A program made the translations under genes and the position numbers. A stretch of DNA of 64,000 nt from Pseudomonadota bacterium (lineage in GTDB: Bacteria > Pseudomonadota > Gammaproteobacteria > Burkholderiales > Methylophilaceae), in contig JAKQIT010000074.1 in the NCBI GenBank assembly GCA_029556915.1, forward strand, positions 1 through 64,000, read 5' to 3'. A model generated the notes under the pieces. It ran no database searches. It had not been told where the DNA came from and saw nothing but the letters and a program-made list of their open reading frames with translations. This document shows positions 62,725 to 64,000 of this stretch, one piece after another; the stretch's first letter is position 1; every line of letters starts with the position of its first letter.

Positions 62725-63684
62725 TTAACATATCGTGCCATGATGTTGCGCTTGTGTCACGACAAATGACAAGGCTTTTTCAAAAGCAAAATGTACATTT
62801 AAACTATTTACGAAACTTTGTGCTTTTTCTTGAGAGTCCACAATGGCAAAACCTGTTGGCCCCCAAGAGCTTTGTCCTGCACACGCTACGCCTTGCTGCG
62901 CCAACCAATCTAATACTTGCGCGACTTTAGGGCTTGCGTAGCGCCCGCCCTGCGCAGGTGAAAAATAATCCCCTGTGGCAATTTGTAATGCGCGCACCGC
63001 TACGCCAAAGCTGGCTAAATCTTGCTCAGCAAGTGCGGGCAATGCTTGCATCAACACCAAGTGGCAAAGCATTTCAGCAACTGTTTTTGACACTGGCGAC
63101 AATTGATTAAACGCATTAACCTCTTGTTCACCATGCACACCCTGATTACTTGTATCCAAAATCAAAATAACGCGCCAATCTCGCGGAAAATTGGCTCTTG
63201 CAATGATGGGCGGCATGATGGTGTTAGCACCTCGCCCGCCATCCACCACCACACCACCATATAAAAATGTGCCTACCCCAATGCCAGAGCGCGCGCCACG
63301 TGCTGTAAATTGCGCAATTTCATGTGCCTGCAAATTTAAGTCATAAAGCTTGCTATAGGCCATGCCCACTGCCAGCGCCAACTGCGTGCCAGAGCCTAGG
63401 CCTGCGTGCGCTGGAATGACTTGTTTAATCTGAATATTTGCGCCATGTGTTTTGGGCATGCTTAAGGCATGCTGTATTTTTTGAATAACTTGCAGCGCGC
63501 GGGTGGAATCTTCACCAATGGCCTTACTTTCCAGACTTTTTTCCATCAACACTTGGGTTGCAGGTTGTGCCAGTGCAATTCCTAAACTGCCAAATTTTCG
63601 GCCTTGTTCGCCGTTTAAGTCAAAAAAACCTAAATGTAGTCGGGCACTGCTAGTGATGCTGATAGTGGCTGGTTTGTTTGACAT
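62725..63684 (-). CDS. mptG: Beta-ribofuranosylaminobenzene 5'-phosphate synthase
   Basis: First committed step of tetrahydromethanopterin synthesis: joins p-hydroxybenzoate/p-aminobenzoate with PRPP. The 319-residue GHMP-kinase-fold protein has SARLHLGFFDLNGEQGRKFG, the phosphate loop VIPAHAGLGSGTQLALAVG, RGARSGIGVGTFLYGG and a C-terminal AGQSSWGPTGFAI. It lies upstream of mtdB on the same strand, about 190 nt away. Confidence 0.93.
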   Translation of the reverse strand: MSNKPATISITSSARLHLGFFDLNGEQGRKFGSLGIALAQPATQVLMEKSLESKAIGEDSTRALQVIQKIQHALSMPKTHGANIQIKQVIPAHAGLGSGTQLALAVGMAYSKLYDLNLQAHEIAQFTARGARSGIGVGTFLYGGVVVDGGRGANTIMPPIIARANFPRDWRVILILDTSNQGVHGEQEVNAFNQLSPVSKTVAEMLCHLVLMQALPALAEQDLASFGVAVRALQIATGDYFSPAQGGRYASPKVAQVLDWLAQQGVACAGQSSWGPTGFAIVDSQEKAQSFVNSLNVHFAFEKALSFVVTQAQHHGTIC

Positions 63685-63904
63685 GAATCAAAATTTATCA
63701 ATATTTTTAAGTAGTTTCAATAACACACTAATTATTAGTCACAATAGGCTAATGCAATGGCCTGATTCCTGCGTGACTTCGCCTAGGTTATTTGGCATAA
63801 TGCTAAGCAAGAGTTTAAACTAAAATTCAATCAACCGCGCGTTGCTTTGTATGTTTCATCGTATTGTTTATCATTTTTAAAGCGCAATTTTTAAGGGGTT
63901 AGTT

Positions 63905-64000
63905 ATGTCCACACATGTCATTCCATTTGAAAACCTACGTAATAGCGACGTGCCTTCAGTTGGCGGTAAAAACGCTTCATTAGGTGAAATGATTTCGCAA
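63905..64000 (+). CDS. ppsA: Phosphoenolpyruvate synthase, N-terminus (partial)
   Basis: The first 32 codons (STHVIPFENLRNSDVPSVGG, then KNASLGEMI) match the start of phosphoenolpyruvate synthase, which makes PEP from pyruvate with ATP. AAGGGG is 10 nt upstream of the ATG. The gene runs off the right edge and is divergent from mptG. Confidence 0.88.
   Translation, partial: MSTHVIPFENLRNSDVPSVGGKNASLGEMISQ

Noticed and set aside
63503..63823. Open frame of 106 codons on the plus strand near mptG
   Set aside because: Mostly antisense to mptG, with no family resemblance and no ribosome binding site.

Overview
The window looks like the chromosome of a nitrogen-fixing methylotroph, most likely a betaproteobacterium of the Methylophilaceae type. 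The evidence is a ribulose monophosphate module (hexulose-phosphate synthase, hexulose-phosphate isomerase, transaldolase) and a tetrahydromethanopterin C1 module (mtdB, mch, mptG) next to a complete molybdenum nitrogenase cluster. NifA carries the cysteine motif of oxygen-sensitive alpha/betaproteobacterial NifA proteins. A gammaproteobacterial methanotroph is the main alternative; 16S rRNA is not in the window.

Layout. 1-1642: 5' part of an RHS/YD-repeat protein (minus strand). 1771-2488: an IS1595-like insertion sequence with a frameshifted transposase. 3079-49995: a continuous nif supercluster. It holds nifA; a long nifB operon (fdxN, nif-type iscA, TPR, LRV, two nifZ, DUF3024, nifS, nifT, small protein, DegT-like, SIR2-like, FmdB); a minus-strand operon gnd-truncated haemoglobin-unknown-draT-draG-nifO; nifHDK plus an FeSII-like protein; nifEN-nifX-DUF269-DUF683-fdxB-nifQ-rhodanese/ankyrin; a ferredoxin; a two-domain Mop protein; a molybdate block (modE, porin, modA, TOBE protein, modB, modC, plus one unknown gene); fixABCX with a flavodiiron protein, three ferredoxins, a TPR and a HepT-like protein; nifV-nifW; a DUF4202 gene; and an entire iscS-iscU-erpA-iscA-hscB-hscA-fdx operon. 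50074-50394 is a headless arsC remnant. 51008-53415: phi, hps and tal. 53559-57700: response regulator, LysM/FecR protein and CHASE2 histidine kinase. 57835-63684: tetrahydromethanopterin genes. 63905-64000: start of a phosphoenolpyruvate synthase.

How it fits together. I read -24/-12 (sigma-54) promoters in front of nifA, nifB, gnd, nifH, nifE, a ferredoxin gene, modE, fixA, nifV and iscS. Most have a TGT-N10-ACA NifA site 70-170 bp upstream, and five have an exact IHF consensus match. NifA therefore appears to control not only nitrogenase but also Fe-S cluster assembly (isc), electron supply (fixABCX, ferredoxins, 6-phosphogluconate dehydrogenase), oxygen defence (FeSII, truncated haemoglobin, flavodiiron protein), the post-translational switch (draTG) and molybdate uptake. 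Three ModE-box-like palindromes sit in the mod block, one of them in front of an uncharacterised gene. No nifL, nifU or rnf genes are seen: IscU appears to replace NifU, and FixABCX probably replaces Rnf.

Two dispersed elements are not explained by the genes. One is a 34-bp direct-repeat motif at both outer edges of the nif region (2677-2710 and 50669-50702). The other is a roughly 50-bp hairpin repeat present three times (about 13486, 50881 and 62639). All assignments come from reading the sequence; no database search was run.
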